Positions 26,291-34,996 of a stretch of DNA of 49,943 bases are shown here, piece by piece. The notes below the pieces were generated by a model that was given only the letters and a program-made list of their open reading frames with translations, did no database searches and had not been told where the DNA came from. The stretch covers positions 1 to 49,943 of the forward strand of contig CALVAD010000011.1 in NCBI GenBank assembly GCA_944325495.1, read 5' to 3'. Each line of letters opens with the position of its first letter. Position 1 is the first letter of the stretch. The position numbers were made by a program, and so were the translations under genes. Source of the DNA: an uncultured Bacteroidales bacterium (lineage in GTDB: Bacteria > Bacteroidota > Bacteroidia > Bacteroidales > UBA932).

Positions 26291-28159
26291 ATGCCACATC
26301 GACTTTTCGAGCTGAACACGATGACGAGAGAACAGCTTGAGACAATTGCAAACGAACACAATGTCAAGGGTGTGAAAAAACTTGACAACGAGAACCTCGC
26401 ATACGCCATACTCGACGCCGAAGCGAAGGAGGAATCCGTGAAGATCGCCCCCGAGAAGCCCAAGGCACGCAGAGGCCGCCCGCCCAAGCAGAAGCCGGAG
26501 GAGCCCGCCCAGGCGGAGGCGGCTCCGGCCGGAGGGGACGGCGGTGAGAATACCGAAACCTCCAAGAGAAAGCCCAGAAAGAAAGCCGGCGAAAAAACGG
26601 AAGAGGCCGCACAGGGCGCCGCAGCACCTAAAAGAAGGGGCAGAAAACCCGCCGCGGCGAAACAGGCGGCAGCAGGCGAAAACGCCACCGCGGCGGCTGG
26701 CGAAGCCGTGACGGCCGGAGGCGAAGCCCCGAAGACGGAAGACACGCAGCAGCCCGTGCAGAAGAAGGCCGCGGCGAGAGGCAGGAAAAAGGCCGGCTCC
26801 TCCGAGCCTGCCGCAGCTCCGGCGGCTGCCGTGTCCGAATCTCCGGAAAGCGCCGAAGGCGCAGCGGCGGAAAGCCAGACGGAGAGGGAGAACAGACCCC
26901 GCCACCAGCAGCAGGAGGGCGAAAGGTTCCAGAAGCAGAAATACCAGCAGCACGGCTACTACAACAACCAGAACCAGTTCCGGCAGCAGAATTTCCAGCA
27001 GCCGAGAGTCAGGCCCGTATATTTCGAGGACACGGTGGAGGCCACCGGAGTGCTCGAGATAATGCCCGACGGCTACGGCTTCCTCCGTTCGTCCGACTAC
27101 AATTACCTCAACTCCCCGGACGACATCTATGTCTCCCAGCAGCAGATCAAGTACAACGCCCTCAAGAGCGGCGACACCGTCACAGGAGAAATCCGGCCTC
27201 CGCGCGAGGGGGACAAGTACTTCCCTCTCGTGAACATAAAGTCCGTGAACGGGCGCACGACCGAATACATCAGGGACCGCGTGCCCTTCGACTTCCTTAC
27301 CCCGCTCTTCCCGGACAAGAAGTTCAACCTGCTGGGCAACGGCCACATGAGTGACGTCAGCTGCCGCATCGTGGACATGTTCTCGCCCATAGGAAAGGGC
27401 CAGCGAATGCTCATAGTTTCTCCGCCCAAGGCAGGTAAGACGCTGCTGCTCAAGAGCATCGCCAACGCGATAGCCGACAACCACCCCGAAGTCTACGAAA
27501 TCGTGCTGCTCGTCGACGAGCGCCCCGAGGAAGTCACAGACATGCAGCGCTCCGTCAAGGCGGAGGTCGTCGCCTCCACTTTCGACGAGCCTGCTGAGAA
27601 GCATGTCAAGGTCGCCAACATGGTCATCGAGAAGGCCAGGAGGCTCGTGGAGTGCGGACATGACGTGGTCATCCTGCTCGATTCAATCACGAGGCTCGCA
27701 AGAGCATACAACACCGTGCAGCCGGCATCAGGCAAGGTGCTGACCGGAGGCGTGGACGCCAACGCCCTTCAGAAGCCCAAGCGCTTCTTCGGAGCGGCCC
27801 GCAACATCGAGGGAGGCGGCTCGCTGACGATTCTCGCCACGGCGCTTACCGAGACGGGCTCCAAGATGGACGACGTGATCTTCGAGGAGTTCAAGGGCAC
27901 GGGCAACAGTGAAATCCAGCTGGACCGCACGCTGGCCAACCGCAGGATCTTCCCGGCTGTCAACATACTGCTTTCGGGCACCCGCCGCGATGACCTGCTC
28001 TACACGAAAGACCAGAGCCAGCGCATCTGGATTCTCAGGAAGCTGCTCGCCGAGATGAACCCCACCGAAGCGATGAACTTCATGCTGCAGCGCATGGACG
28101 AGTTCAAGACGAACCAGGACCTGCTCGACAACATGTCGAAAATATCGCTGCGCGACTAG
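26291..28159 (+). CDS. rho: Transcription termination factor Rho with long disordered insert
   Basis: 622 residues against about 420 in Escherichia coli. A Rho_N helical domain (about 1-45, [21 protein letters not shown]) is followed by about 190 residues of Lys/Arg/Ala/Glu/Pro-rich, then Gln/Asn/Tyr-rich, low-complexity sequence. The RNA-binding cold-shock-like domain (about 248-320) has [20 protein letters not shown]. The ATPase core has Walker A PPKAGKT at 378-384, [13 protein letters not shown] and [15 protein letters not shown]. Rho is a hexameric RNA helicase that ends transcription. Related Bacteroides Rho proteins carry a comparable disordered insert reported to drive phase separation, so a similar role here is a reasonable inference. 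It converges on upp across the hairpin array. Confidence 0.97.
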   Translation: MPHRLFELNTMTREQLETIANEHNVKGVKKLDNENLAYAILDAEAKEESVKIAPEKPKARRGRPPKQKPEEPAQAEAAPAGGDGGENTETSKRKPRKKAGEKTEEAAQGAAAPKRRGRKPAAAKQAAAGENATAAAGEAVTAGGEAPKTEDTQQPVQKKAAARGRKKAGSSEPAAAPAAAVSESPESAEGAAAESQTERENRPRHQQQEGERFQKQKYQQHGYYNNQNQFRQQNFQQPRVRPVYFEDTVEATGVLEIMPDGYGFLRSSDYNYLNSPDDIYVSQQQIKYNALKSGDTVTGEIRPPREGDKYFPLVNIKSVNGRTTEYIRDRVPFDFLTPLFPDKKFNLLGNGHMSDVSCRIVDMFSPIGKGQRMLIVSPPKAGKTLLLKSIANAIADNHPEVYEIVLLVDERPEEVTDMQRSVKAEVVASTFDEPAEKHVKVANMVIEKARRLVECGHDVVILLDSITRLARAYNTVQPASGKVLTGGVDANALQKPKRFFGAARNIEGGGSLTILATALTETGSKMDDVIFEEFKGTGNSEIQLDRTLANRRIFPAVNILLSGTRRDDLLYTKDQSQRIWILRKLLAEMNPTEAMNFMLQRMDEFKTNQDLLDNMSKISLRD

Positions 28160-28169
28160 TTTTTATCCA

Positions 28170-28238
28170 GATACGGAATACCTGCGGCCCCGGGCGAGAA
28201 TCAAGGAAAAACCTCCGGGGCCGCAGGTATTTCGTATC
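28170..28238. repeat. 24-bp-arm hairpin directly after rho
   Basis: Left arm 28170-28193 and right arm 28215-28238 are complementary over 24 bp with one mismatch, around a 21-base loop. The loop region read on the minus strand contains AGGTTTTTCC, close to the AGGCTTTTCC of the array that follows. It begins 10 bp after the rho stop and could act as a terminator, although no clear T-run follows the plus-strand stem. Confidence 0.8.
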
Positions 28239-28359
28239 TATTGGATATAAGCTGCAGCAGACCAAGGCGGCCGCCGAAGAAAAGCTTCAGCCGGCGCAGG
28301 TCTTCGTTTTCTGCCAGTTGTCCGGGGCAGGCCGGCTGGATATTGTCCGCCAACGACCG

Positions 28360-28658
28360 AGCGCAGACAGCCGCCTCAACGGAGGCGATAATTTGGGAAA
28401 AGCCTCCGCCGAGGCGGCCGTCTGCGCTCTGAACTGGCCGAGACGGTTGTCAATGAGGAGGCTTTTCCCGAGTTATTGCCTCCACGATGACAGCCATCTG
28501 CATTCCAAACGGGCCGGGGCTGCCGTCAATGAGGAGGCTTTTCCAAAATTGTTGCCTCCACGATGACAGCCATCTGCGCTCCGAACGAGCCGGGACTGCC
28601 GTCAATGAGGAGGCTTTTCCCAAGTTATTGCCTCCTCATTGACGGCAGTCCCGGCTCG
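28360..28658. repeat. Array of four 76-bp hairpin units between rho and upp
   Basis: Four 27-bp cores GGAGGC-15 bases-GCCTCC start at 28381, 28457, 28533 and 28609, exactly 76 bp apart, separated by 49-bp related tails. Cores 2-4 have loops starting TTTTCC; core 1 has the loop in reverse complement. The first and last units extend into long hairpins. At 28360-28386/28402-28428 the arms are 27 bp with three mismatches, and at 28586-28614/28630-28658 they are 29 bp and perfect. Middle units form weaker stems with interruptions. The 28239-28359 stretch before it holds no gene that I can support. Function is unknown; a mobile palindrome family or a bidirectional terminator are the main options. 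Confidence 0.9.
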
Positions 28659-28674
28659 GAAAAAGCCGAAAATA

Positions 28675-29304
28675 CTATTTAGTTCCGAAGATGCGGTCCC
28701 CCGCATCGCCGAGACCGGGCACTATATAGGCGTCCTTGTTCAGATGATCGTCCACCGCAGCCACATAGATGTCCACGTCAGGATGCTCCTTCTGCACTTT
28801 CGCGATGCCCTCCGGCGCAGCCACGAGACACATGAGCCTGATGTTCGTACAGCCGTGCTCCTTGAGCATGGCGAGAGCGTCGCAGGAGCTGCCGCCGGTC
28901 GCCAGCATCGGATCGGTGATTATGACCATACGGCCGCTGATGTCCTCGGGGAGCTTGCAGTAATAGACCACCGGGGCATGCGTCTCCTCGTCCCGGTACA
29001 GTCCGATATGGCCTATCTTCGCCACGGGAACGAGGCTCATCAGCCCTTCGACCATGCCCAGCCCGGCCCTCAGTATGGGCACCACGGCGAGCTTGCGGCC
29101 GGACACCTTCTTCGCCTTCATGCTGCATATCGGCGTCTGTATGTCCACGTCCTCGAGAGGGATGTCCCGCGTGACTTCGTAGCCCATGAGAAGGGATATT
29201 TCCTTGAGGAGTTCCCTGAAATCCTTGGAACCCGTGTCCTTGTCGCGCATGATCGTCAGCTTGTGCTGGATCATGGGATGGTCGATAATGTGCACCTGAC
29301 TCAT
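28675..29304 (-). CDS. upp: Uracil phosphoribosyltransferase
   Basis: 209 residues from the ATG at 29304 ([20 protein letters not shown]); the frame is open 31 codons further upstream, but that part overlaps the AT-rich promoter space. Family signatures are [28 protein letters not shown], and the PRPP-binding loop [16 protein letters not shown], ending near [15 protein letters not shown]. It makes UMP from uracil and PRPP in pyrimidine salvage. It is divergent from a TGS-type nucleoside kinase that probably phosphorylates uridine, so the two salvage routes share an intergenic region. Its 3' end faces the hairpin array and rho. Confidence 0.97.
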   Translation of the reverse strand: MSQVHIIDHPMIQHKLTIMRDKDTGSKDFRELLKEISLLMGYEVTRDIPLEDVDIQTPICSMKAKKVSGRKLAVVPILRAGLGMVEGLMSLVPVAKIGHIGLYRDEETHAPVVYYCKLPEDISGRMVIITDPMLATGGSSCDALAMLKEHGCTNIRLMCLVAAPEGIAKVQKEHPDVDIYVAAVDDHLNKDAYIVPGLGDAGDRIFGTK

Positions 29305-29343
29305 AATGGTAATAATTTTAGTAAAGGTAATATAAATTTTCCG

Positions 29344-29351
29344 TATTTTTG
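29344..29351 (+). promoter_or_regulatory. -7 promoter element of the nucleoside kinase gene
   Basis: TATTTTTG matches TAnnTTTG and lies 20 bp before the ATG at 29372, inside the 67-bp AT-rich gap shared with the divergent upp. Confidence 0.5.
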
Positions 29352-29371
29352 CGCAGCAATCTCCATAGTCA

Positions 29372-31039
29372 ATGTTACGGATATACTGCAGGAACACGGG
29401 CAGCTACAAGGAATTCACCGAGGGCACCACCTTGCTCGAAATGCTTCCCTCCTTCGACTTCGACAGACCCTGCGACATACTCGCGGCGAAGGTGAACAAC
29501 GTCACCGAGGGGCTGATGTTCAAAGTCTTCAACAACAAGGACATAGAATTCATGGACTACCGCAGCTACAGCGGACGCAACGTCTACTGCCGCTCGCTCT
29601 GCTTCCTGCTCTGCAAGGCCGCCGACGACCTCTTCCCGGGCTGTCGCGTGAGCCTGCGCCGGCCGATATCCAAAGGCTATTTCTGCAGCATCGACAAGCC
29701 TGACGGCAGCCCCCTGCGGGAAGATGACATAACCGCCATAGGCGGCAGGATGCAGCAGCTCGTGCAACTCGATCTGCCGTTCCGGCGCCATGAGGTCCAG
29801 GTCTCCGAGGCCGCCGGAATGTTCCGCAGCCGCGGAGAGGACGACAAGGTCAAGCTCATGGAGACCTGCGGGGACATATACATCAAATACTATACTCTCG
29901 GGGACACTCCGGACTATTACTGCGATCCGCTCGTGCCGAGTTCCGGCTACCTGAAGATATGGAGCCTGACTCCGTATGGCAGCGGCATGATACTGAGGGT
30001 TCCCGACAGGCACCACCCTGAACGGCTGGCCCCGTTCCACGAACAGCCCAAGACCTTCGAGGTCTTCGCCGAGGCCATCAGGTGGAACCGCATCATGAAC
30101 CTCGACACCGTAGGCGACGTGAACCACGCCTGCCTGGAAGGCAAGGCCTCCGACCTCATACTGGTCGCCGAAGCCCTTCAGGAAAAGAAGATCGTGCAGA
30201 TCGCCGAGGAGATAGACAAGCGCAGCCGGGAGGAGAACCCTGTCAGGATGGTGCTGATCACGGGGCCGTCCAGCAGCGGCAAGAGCACTTTCTGCAAGAG
30301 GCTGAGCGTCCAGCTCAAGGCCTGCGGACTGCATCCGGTGTCCTTCTCCACCGACGACTATTTCGTAAACAGGCTGGACACCCCCAAGCTTCCTGACGGG
30401 AGCTACGACTTCGACAATTTCGACACCGTGGACCACGAATATCTCCAGGACGACGTGCTGAAGCTCCTCGCCGGAGAGGAGGTGGAGGTGCCGGAATATA
30501 ATTTCGTGACCGGAATGCGGGAATTCAACGGCAAGAAGCTCAGACTCGGCGAGGGGTCCCTGCTGCTGGTCGAGGGCATACACGCGCTGAACCCCATGCT
30601 GACCGACAAGGTTCCGGAATCCTGCAAGTTCAGGATTTTCATAAACACCATCACCAGCATCTCGCTGGATGACCACAACTGCATACCGACGAGCGACAAC
30701 AGGCTGCTGAGGCGCATTGTCAGGGACTTCAAGCTCGGATCCTATACCGCGAGGCAGACGATAGCCAACTGGCCGAACGTGCGCCGCGCCGAAGTCAGAT
30801 GGATATATCCTTTCCAGGAGGACGCCGACGTGCTGTTCAATTCAGCCTACCTGGTGGAATTCGCGGTGCTGCGCAATCATGCCGAGCGCATACTCGCGAC
30901 CGTGCCCAAGAACTGTCCGGAGTATAGCGAAGCCCATCGCCTGATGCACTTCCTGCACTATTTCATCCCCGTATCGGACAAGGAGATTCCGCCCACTTCC
31001 CTGCTCCGCGGCTTCATCGGAGGCAGCAGCTTCGAATAG
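29372..31039 (+). CDS. Nucleoside (uridine-type) kinase with N-terminal TGS/ThrRS-like domains
   Basis: 555 residues. The N-terminal part (about 1-60) reads as a TGS-like domain and about 60-260 as the threonyl-tRNA-synthetase-like second domain seen in this family. The C-terminal part (about 280-500) is a PRK/uridine-kinase P-loop domain. Walker A is GPSSSGKST at 298-306, followed by [12 protein letters not shown] and [12 protein letters not shown]. The protein type is common in Bacteroidota and Firmicutes, annotated as nucleoside kinase, and differs from the short Udk. It would use ATP to make UMP or CMP from nucleosides. Placement opposite upp supports a pyrimidine-salvage role. The substrate is inferred from family and context only. 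Confidence 0.9.
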   Translation: MLRIYCRNTGSYKEFTEGTTLLEMLPSFDFDRPCDILAAKVNNVTEGLMFKVFNNKDIEFMDYRSYSGRNVYCRSLCFLLCKAADDLFPGCRVSLRRPISKGYFCSIDKPDGSPLREDDITAIGGRMQQLVQLDLPFRRHEVQVSEAAGMFRSRGEDDKVKLMETCGDIYIKYYTLGDTPDYYCDPLVPSSGYLKIWSLTPYGSGMILRVPDRHHPERLAPFHEQPKTFEVFAEAIRWNRIMNLDTVGDVNHACLEGKASDLILVAEALQEKKIVQIAEEIDKRSREENPVRMVLITGPSSSGKSTFCKRLSVQLKACGLHPVSFSTDDYFVNRLDTPKLPDGSYDFDNFDTVDHEYLQDDVLKLLAGEEVEVPEYNFVTGMREFNGKKLRLGEGSLLLVEGIHALNPMLTDKVPESCKFRIFINTITSISLDDHNCIPTSDNRLLRRIVRDFKLGSYTARQTIANWPNVRRAEVRWIYPFQEDADVLFNSAYLVEFAVLRNHAERILATVPKNCPEYSEAHRLMHFLHYFIPVSDKEIPPTSLLRGFIGGSSFE

Positions 31040-31077
31040 ACGGACCTGCCGGACCTGCAATCGGAACTCGAAAGATC

Positions 31078-31085
31078 TAACTTTG
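31078..31085 (+). promoter_or_regulatory. -7 promoter element of the C_GCAxxG_C_C gene
   Basis: TAACTTTG matches TAnnTTTG and ends 7 bases before the ATG at 31093, implying a leader of only a few bases. Confidence 0.55.
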
Positions 31086-31092
31086 GATTCGT

Positions 31093-31623
31093 ATGGATTT
31101 CAAGATACAACTGCCCGCGGAATTTTCCCCGGAAGAAAGGGCTGAACGGGCCCGCAACAATTTTCTGAACGGCTACAACTGCTGCCAGGCGGTGCTTCTG
31201 GCGTTCGCCGACCTGCTTGACGGACATGCGTCTCCTGAACTGCTCGCGGTGATCGGCTCCGGCTTCGGCGGCGGCATGGCCCGTCTGCGCGAAGTCTGCG
31301 GCAGCTTCAGCGGCGCCGTGGCCATGGCCGGGTTCATGTCCCCTGCGGACGACCCGTCCATAAAGACCGCCAGGACCGCCAATTACGCCCTCGTCCAGAA
31401 GATGGCCGCCGAATTCAAGGAGCTCAACGGAGGAAGCATAGTCTGCGGCGAACTGCTGGGTATCAGAAAGCGTGCTGAAACTGAGAGCCCCGAACCTTCC
31501 GACCGCACCCCCGAATATTACAACAAGCGCCCCTGCCCGCAGATAATCTACAATTCAGCGCTGGTCGTCGCCAGGAACCTGCTGGAACTCGCCGGGACGC
31601 GGAGCGGAGACTCCGAGGCCTGA
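31093..31623 (+). CDS. C_GCAxxG_C_C family (putative redox) protein
   Basis: 176 residues. The family cysteine pattern is present: GYNCCQAVLLAFAD, then GSGFGGGMARLREVCGSFSGA, later VCGELLG, and RPCPQIIYNSA near the C-terminus. No signal peptide or membrane helix is visible, so it should be cytosolic. The family resembles split-Soret cytochrome modules without the haem motif, and members are thought to bind metal or a redox centre. No biochemical role is established that I can assign with confidence. It is a short single-gene unit with its own promoter, 53 bp after the nucleoside kinase, and converges on a metallophosphoesterase 21 bp away. Confidence 0.85.
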   Translation: MDFKIQLPAEFSPEERAERARNNFLNGYNCCQAVLLAFADLLDGHASPELLAVIGSGFGGGMARLREVCGSFSGAVAMAGFMSPADDPSIKTARTANYALVQKMAAEFKELNGGSIVCGELLGIRKRAETESPEPSDRTPEYYNKRPCPQIIYNSALVVARNLLELAGTRSGDSEA

Positions 31624-31644
31624 TCTCAGATCCGGTGTACGCCA

Positions 31645-32622
31645 TCAGTTCTTCCGCCTCAGGCAGATGACGCTTATCTCGCCCGGCACTCCGATTCGTA
31701 CCGGGAACATCGTCTCTCCGAGACCGTCGTTCACATAGAGATACTGCAGTCCGGACGCAGTCTCCTCGCGGTACAGACCGCTGTTTTCCCTGAACATGAG
31801 CCTGCTCGGCTCCCATCCGAGCAACTTCAGCTGCGCGTTGTGCGTATGACCCGACAAAGTGAGGCCTATGTCCGTGGCTCCGAGCACGCCGGAGCGCCAT
31901 AATGTCGGATCGTGCGACAGAAGTATCTTGAAATCGGCGTCGGCTCCGCCCATGGCCTTTGCGAGATTGCCACGCGAGGCGAACTGGCGCATCGAGGAGA
32001 TATTCTGCACCCCTATCAGGGATATTTCGTCCCCGCCACGCTCAAGCGTCACATTCCGGTCGTCCAGAAGCGTCCATCCGAGCCGTGCCTCCCATTCACG
32101 GACTTCCCGGACGGCCTCAAGCTGTTCCGCAGCCGAACTCCAGCGGTTGTAGGGGCAGTAATCGTGGTTGCCCATGACGGAATATACCGGAGCCTCGATA
32201 TGTCCAAGTATTTCAGCAAGCGGGGCAATCTCATCGGGATGCGAGGTCACAAGGTCACCGGTGAACACCACTATGTCCGGATTCCGCGCGTTTATTTTCT
32301 CGACCACCCTGCCGAGAGAGTTCGGCCTGCCGCGGAACGAGCGCAGATGCAAATCGGAGATCTGCACTATCCGGTAGCCGTCGAACGTCTCCGGAAGCGC
32401 CGGCGAGACTATCTCGGCCTCCTTGACAACAAATCTCTCTCGCCCGACTATCCAGCCGTAAAGCACGCAGAGAGGAGGCAGCAGAAGGAGCCAGACAGCT
32501 CTGCGGAAAAACAGAGCGAAAGAAGCACCGAAGATACAGGCGATCCCCGCTGTCAGCAGCAGAAAGACCAATATGACAATACAAGAAAGCAGAAGTGCGA
32601 CAAGAACGAATATAATCTCCAT
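31645..32622 (-). CDS. Membrane-anchored calcineurin-type metallophosphoesterase
   Basis: 325 residues. The N-terminus has two or three hydrophobic helices (about 1-65), then a phosphoesterase domain with the complete metal-ligand set: VQISDLHLRSF, VVFTGDLVT, GNHDYC, ILLSHDP and LSGHTHNAQLK. This is the YkuE-like arrangement of an inner-membrane phosphoesterase. Related proteins act on UDP-diacylglucosamine-type lipids or unknown phosphodiesters, and the substrate here is not evident. It stands alone: the next gene upstream, an AraC regulator, ends 51 bp before its start, and a C_GCAxxG_C_C gene converges on its 3' end. Confidence 0.93.
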   Translation of the reverse strand: MEIIFVLVALLLSCIVILVFLLLTAGIACIFGASFALFFRRAVWLLLLPPLCVLYGWIVGRERFVVKEAEIVSPALPETFDGYRIVQISDLHLRSFRGRPNSLGRVVEKINARNPDIVVFTGDLVTSHPDEIAPLAEILGHIEAPVYSVMGNHDYCPYNRWSSAAEQLEAVREVREWEARLGWTLLDDRNVTLERGGDEISLIGVQNISSMRQFASRGNLAKAMGGADADFKILLSHDPTLWRSGVLGATDIGLTLSGHTHNAQLKLLGWEPSRLMFRENSGLYREETASGLQYLYVNDGLGETMFPVRIGVPGEISVICLRRKN

Positions 32623-32673
32623 AGACTTGATTTTCTGAGAAACCGATTATAGTGCGGGAGGCATATCCTCCCG

Positions 32674-33510
32674 TCAGTCCGTCATTTTCGGTACTAATGA
32701 TTCCCTGTAGGCCTTCGGCGACATGCCCAGATGCTTGGTCACGTATCGGCTGAAATAAGAGAGCGTCGTGAAGTTCATTTCCTCCGCTATCTGCACGATG
32801 GAAAGGTCGGGATTGTTGAGATATTCCTTTATCATCGGGACGGTGTAGCGGTCGATGTAATAAGTGACGCTCTTGCCCGTCTGCCGCTTTACGGTATTGG
32901 AGAGGTACTTGACGGTCACGTTCAGCTGTTCGGCATAATAAGCGACTTCCCGGTATTTCTTGCTGCGTCCGCTTTCCAGCAACGCCATCAGTTCCTTCAC
33001 GACATACATGCTCCTGTCAGTGGCGTATATCGGAGTACGGTTCCTGGCATGGAAATAAAACAGGTCGTAAATCAAAGGGAGAGCCAGCCCGCCTATCAGC
33101 TCGCGGTAAAACAGATGGCCGGTATCGGCAATGCGGTCGCGGATATGGCGTATGTCACGCACCAATGTCTCCGCATCCTCTTCCGACAAGGGGATGATAG
33201 GGTTGTCGTACAGGCTGATGCCCCCTCCTATACCGTAATTGTTCGCCGGAAGCTGGTTGGAGAGGAAATCGTGCGGGGCGGCCAGGATTTCCGCTTCCAG
33301 ATCTTCGCTCTGGCCGACCACATGCACTTGCTGGGGCGCATTGATGACCACAGCGTCATGCTTCTTCACGTGAAAAGGACGGCCGTCGTAAGTAAAGAAT
33401 CCTTCACCTTGCAGGCACACCATGTGGACGCACCAGCCTTTCAGCTTCGCCGAACCTATCAGTTGGAACTGTGTGGAATATACTATTTTCAGTTCTTTGT
33501 CCTTTGTCAT
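32674..33510 (-). CDS. AraC-family transcriptional regulator
   Basis: 278 residues. An N-terminal cupin-like sensing domain (about 15-150, with GEGFFTYDGRPFHVKKHDA) precedes a linker and a C-terminal double helix-turn-helix (about 175-270). Motifs there are VKYLSNTVKRQTGKSVTYYI and VQIAEEMNFTTLSYFSRYV, ending in the family sequence HLGMSPKAYRES. It is divergent from the flavodoxin/aldo-keto reductase pair with a 112-bp intergenic region containing two direct repeats, and probably controls them. A TAATTTTG -7 element sits only 4 bp before its ATG. The inducer is unknown; homologous arrangements are associated with redox or toxic-aldehyde responses, which is an inference. Confidence 0.93.
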   Translation of the reverse strand: MTKDKELKIVYSTQFQLIGSAKLKGWCVHMVCLQGEGFFTYDGRPFHVKKHDAVVINAPQQVHVVGQSEDLEAEILAAPHDFLSNQLPANNYGIGGGISLYDNPIIPLSEEDAETLVRDIRHIRDRIADTGHLFYRELIGGLALPLIYDLFYFHARNRTPIYATDRSMYVVKELMALLESGRSKKYREVAYYAEQLNVTVKYLSNTVKRQTGKSVTYYIDRYTVPMIKEYLNNPDLSIVQIAEEMNFTTLSYFSRYVTKHLGMSPKAYRESLVPKMTD

Positions 33511-33514
33511 GCCG

Positions 33515-33618
33515 CAAAATTAGGGCATTGTCCGCAGAGCTCAAAACGATTTGTGCTTTTGGTGAAACATTAGGCGCCTTTTGTGAAACATAGAGAGTGT
33601 AAAAGCGGCGTAACTTTG
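33515..33618. promoter_or_regulatory. Divergent control region with AraC-type direct repeats
   Basis: Minus strand TAATTTTG at 33515-33522 serves the AraC gene. Plus strand TAACTTTG at 33611-33618 serves the flavodoxin. Between them the element TTTTGnTGAAACAT occurs at 33557-33570 and, one base shorter, at 33579-33591. The shared TGAAACAT parts are 21 bp apart, two helical turns. This spacing and position just upstream of the flavodoxin promoter fit tandem binding of an AraC-family activator. Confidence 0.6.
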
Positions 33619-33622
33619 CACC

Positions 33623-34135
33623 ATGGCAAGAAACGGAAGGACATTGATTGTGTATTTCTCCTACACGGCAGACAATACCAGACGCATTGCCGAGCGCGTA
33701 CACGTCTCGGTTGGAGGCGACATCGCAAGGTTGGAACCTGTGACCCCGTATGAGGGCAGTTACGACGAGGTGGTACGCCAAGGCCAGGAGGAAGTGGAGC
33801 GCGCCTACGAACCTGCGCTGAAACCCCTCGGGCTGAATGTGAAGGACTATGACCGCATCATAGTGGGCAGCCCCACGTGGTGGTACAAAATGGCACCGGT
33901 GGTATTGACTTTCCTGTCGGAGAACGATTTTACGGGAAAGACCGTCGTTCCGTTCATGACCAACGCCGGATGGCCCGGCACGGTGCTGAAGGACATGACC
34001 GCCGTTGCCGAAAAGAACGGCGCCAAGGTAGAGCACGGACATGAGTTCCGCTTCAGTTCCGACTCCAGGCGTTTCGACCGCATGGTTACGTCGGAAAAGG
34101 AACTGGAACAGTGGATCAGTACATTGAAACAATAA
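33623..34135 (+). CDS. Flavodoxin family protein
   Basis: 170 residues. The FMN phosphate-binding loop is at the N-terminus (TLIVYFSYTADNTRRIAERV, about 8-27), followed by the isoalloxazine-contact segment IIVGSPTWWYKMAPVV and the later VPFMTNAGWPGTVL loop. This is the Bacteroides-type Flavodoxin_4 class, which carries electrons or acts as an NAD(P)H-quinone-like reductase in the cytosol. It is followed after 18 bp by an aldo/keto reductase and is divergent from an AraC regulator, forming a compact regulated redox cassette. Its -7 element ends 4 bases before the ATG, so the mRNA should be leaderless. Confidence 0.92.
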   Translation: MARNGRTLIVYFSYTADNTRRIAERVHVSVGGDIARLEPVTPYEGSYDEVVRQGQEEVERAYEPALKPLGLNVKDYDRIIVGSPTWWYKMAPVVLTFLSENDFTGKTVVPFMTNAGWPGTVLKDMTAVAEKNGAKVEHGHEFRFSSDSRRFDRMVTSEKELEQWISTLKQ

Positions 34136-34153
34136 TATCAATAACGAATCATT

Positions 34154-34996
34154 ATGCAGACAGTAAAATTATCGAACGGCGTGGAAATGCCGGTTTTAGG
34201 TTATGGTGTATATCAGGTGACTCCCGAAGAGTGTGAACGCTGCGTGTCGGATGCCCTGAGCGTGGGCTACCGGATGATAGACACGGCGCAGGCATACTAC
34301 AACGAAGAGGGAGTGGGCCATGCGGTGAAGAAAAGCGGCATCCCGCGCGAGGAACTGTTTCTTGTGACAAAGGTGTGGATATCCAACGCCGGGTATGAGA
34401 AGGCAAAGGCTTCTATCGACGAATCCCTCCGCAAACTGCAGACCGACTACATCGACCTGCTGCTCATCCACCAGCCCTTCAACGACTACTACGGAACCTA
34501 CCGTGCCATGGAGGAAGCATACAAGGCAGGCAAGCTCCGCGCTATCGGAGTGTCGAACTTCTATCCCGACCGTTTTATTGACCTCGCCGAGTTCTGCGAC
34601 ATCAAGCCGATGGTGAACCAGGTGGAAACCCATGTGTTCAACCAGCAGCGCCAGCCGCAGGAAATCATGCAGGAGTACGGCACGCAGATCATGTCGTGGG
34701 GACCTTTCGCCGAAGGGCGCAACGACTTCTTCACCAATCCCGTACTGAAATCCATCGGCGAGAAATACGGCAAGTCCGTGGCACAGACCGCCCTGCGCTT
34801 CCTCATCCAGCGCGGCGTGGTAGTCATCCCGAAGTCCACGCACAAGGAGCGCATGGAGCAGAACCTCGATGTGTTCGACTTCTCACTTTCTACGGAAGAT
34901 ATGGAGGCCATCGGCAAGCTGGACAAGGGAGAAAGCCTGTTCTTCTCGCACTATTCCCCCGACACGGTGAGGTTCCTGACGAGTTTGGGGAAGTAA
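34154..34996 (+). CDS. Aldo/keto reductase
   Basis: 280 residues forming a TIM barrel with the AKR signatures [18 protein letters not shown] (catalytic Asp and Tyr), [16 protein letters not shown] (catalytic Lys), [27 protein letters not shown] and [15 protein letters not shown] for NADPH binding. It reduces aldehydes or ketones with NADPH; the natural substrate is unknown. It forms an operon with the preceding flavodoxin. Codon use differs from the neighbours: 12 of 13 Arg codons are CGN and only 2 of 15 Ile codons are ATA, whereas nearby housekeeping genes use AGG and ATA heavily. This suggests acquisition by transfer. Confidence 0.95.
   Translation: MQTVKLSNGVEMPVLGYGVYQVTPEECERCVSDALSVGYRMIDTAQAYYNEEGVGHAVKKSGIPREELFLVTKVWISNAGYEKAKASIDESLRKLQTDYIDLLLIHQPFNDYYGTYRAMEEAYKAGKLRAIGVSNFYPDRFIDLAEFCDIKPMVNQVETHVFNQQRQPQEIMQEYGTQIMSWGPFAEGRNDFFTNPVLKSIGEKYGKSVAQTALRFLIQRGVVVIPKSTHKERMEQNLDVFDFSLSTEDMEAIGKLDKGESLFFSHYSPDTVRFLTSLGK

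Noticed and set aside
28318-28566. 82-codon frame within the hairpin array
   Set aside because: Its protein simply repeats the array unit (NEEAFPKLLPPR appears from the DNA repeat); no start signal or domain.
28360-28658. CRISPR array
   Set aside because: The 76-bp units are similar along their whole length and palindromic, with no unique spacers and no cas genes nearby.
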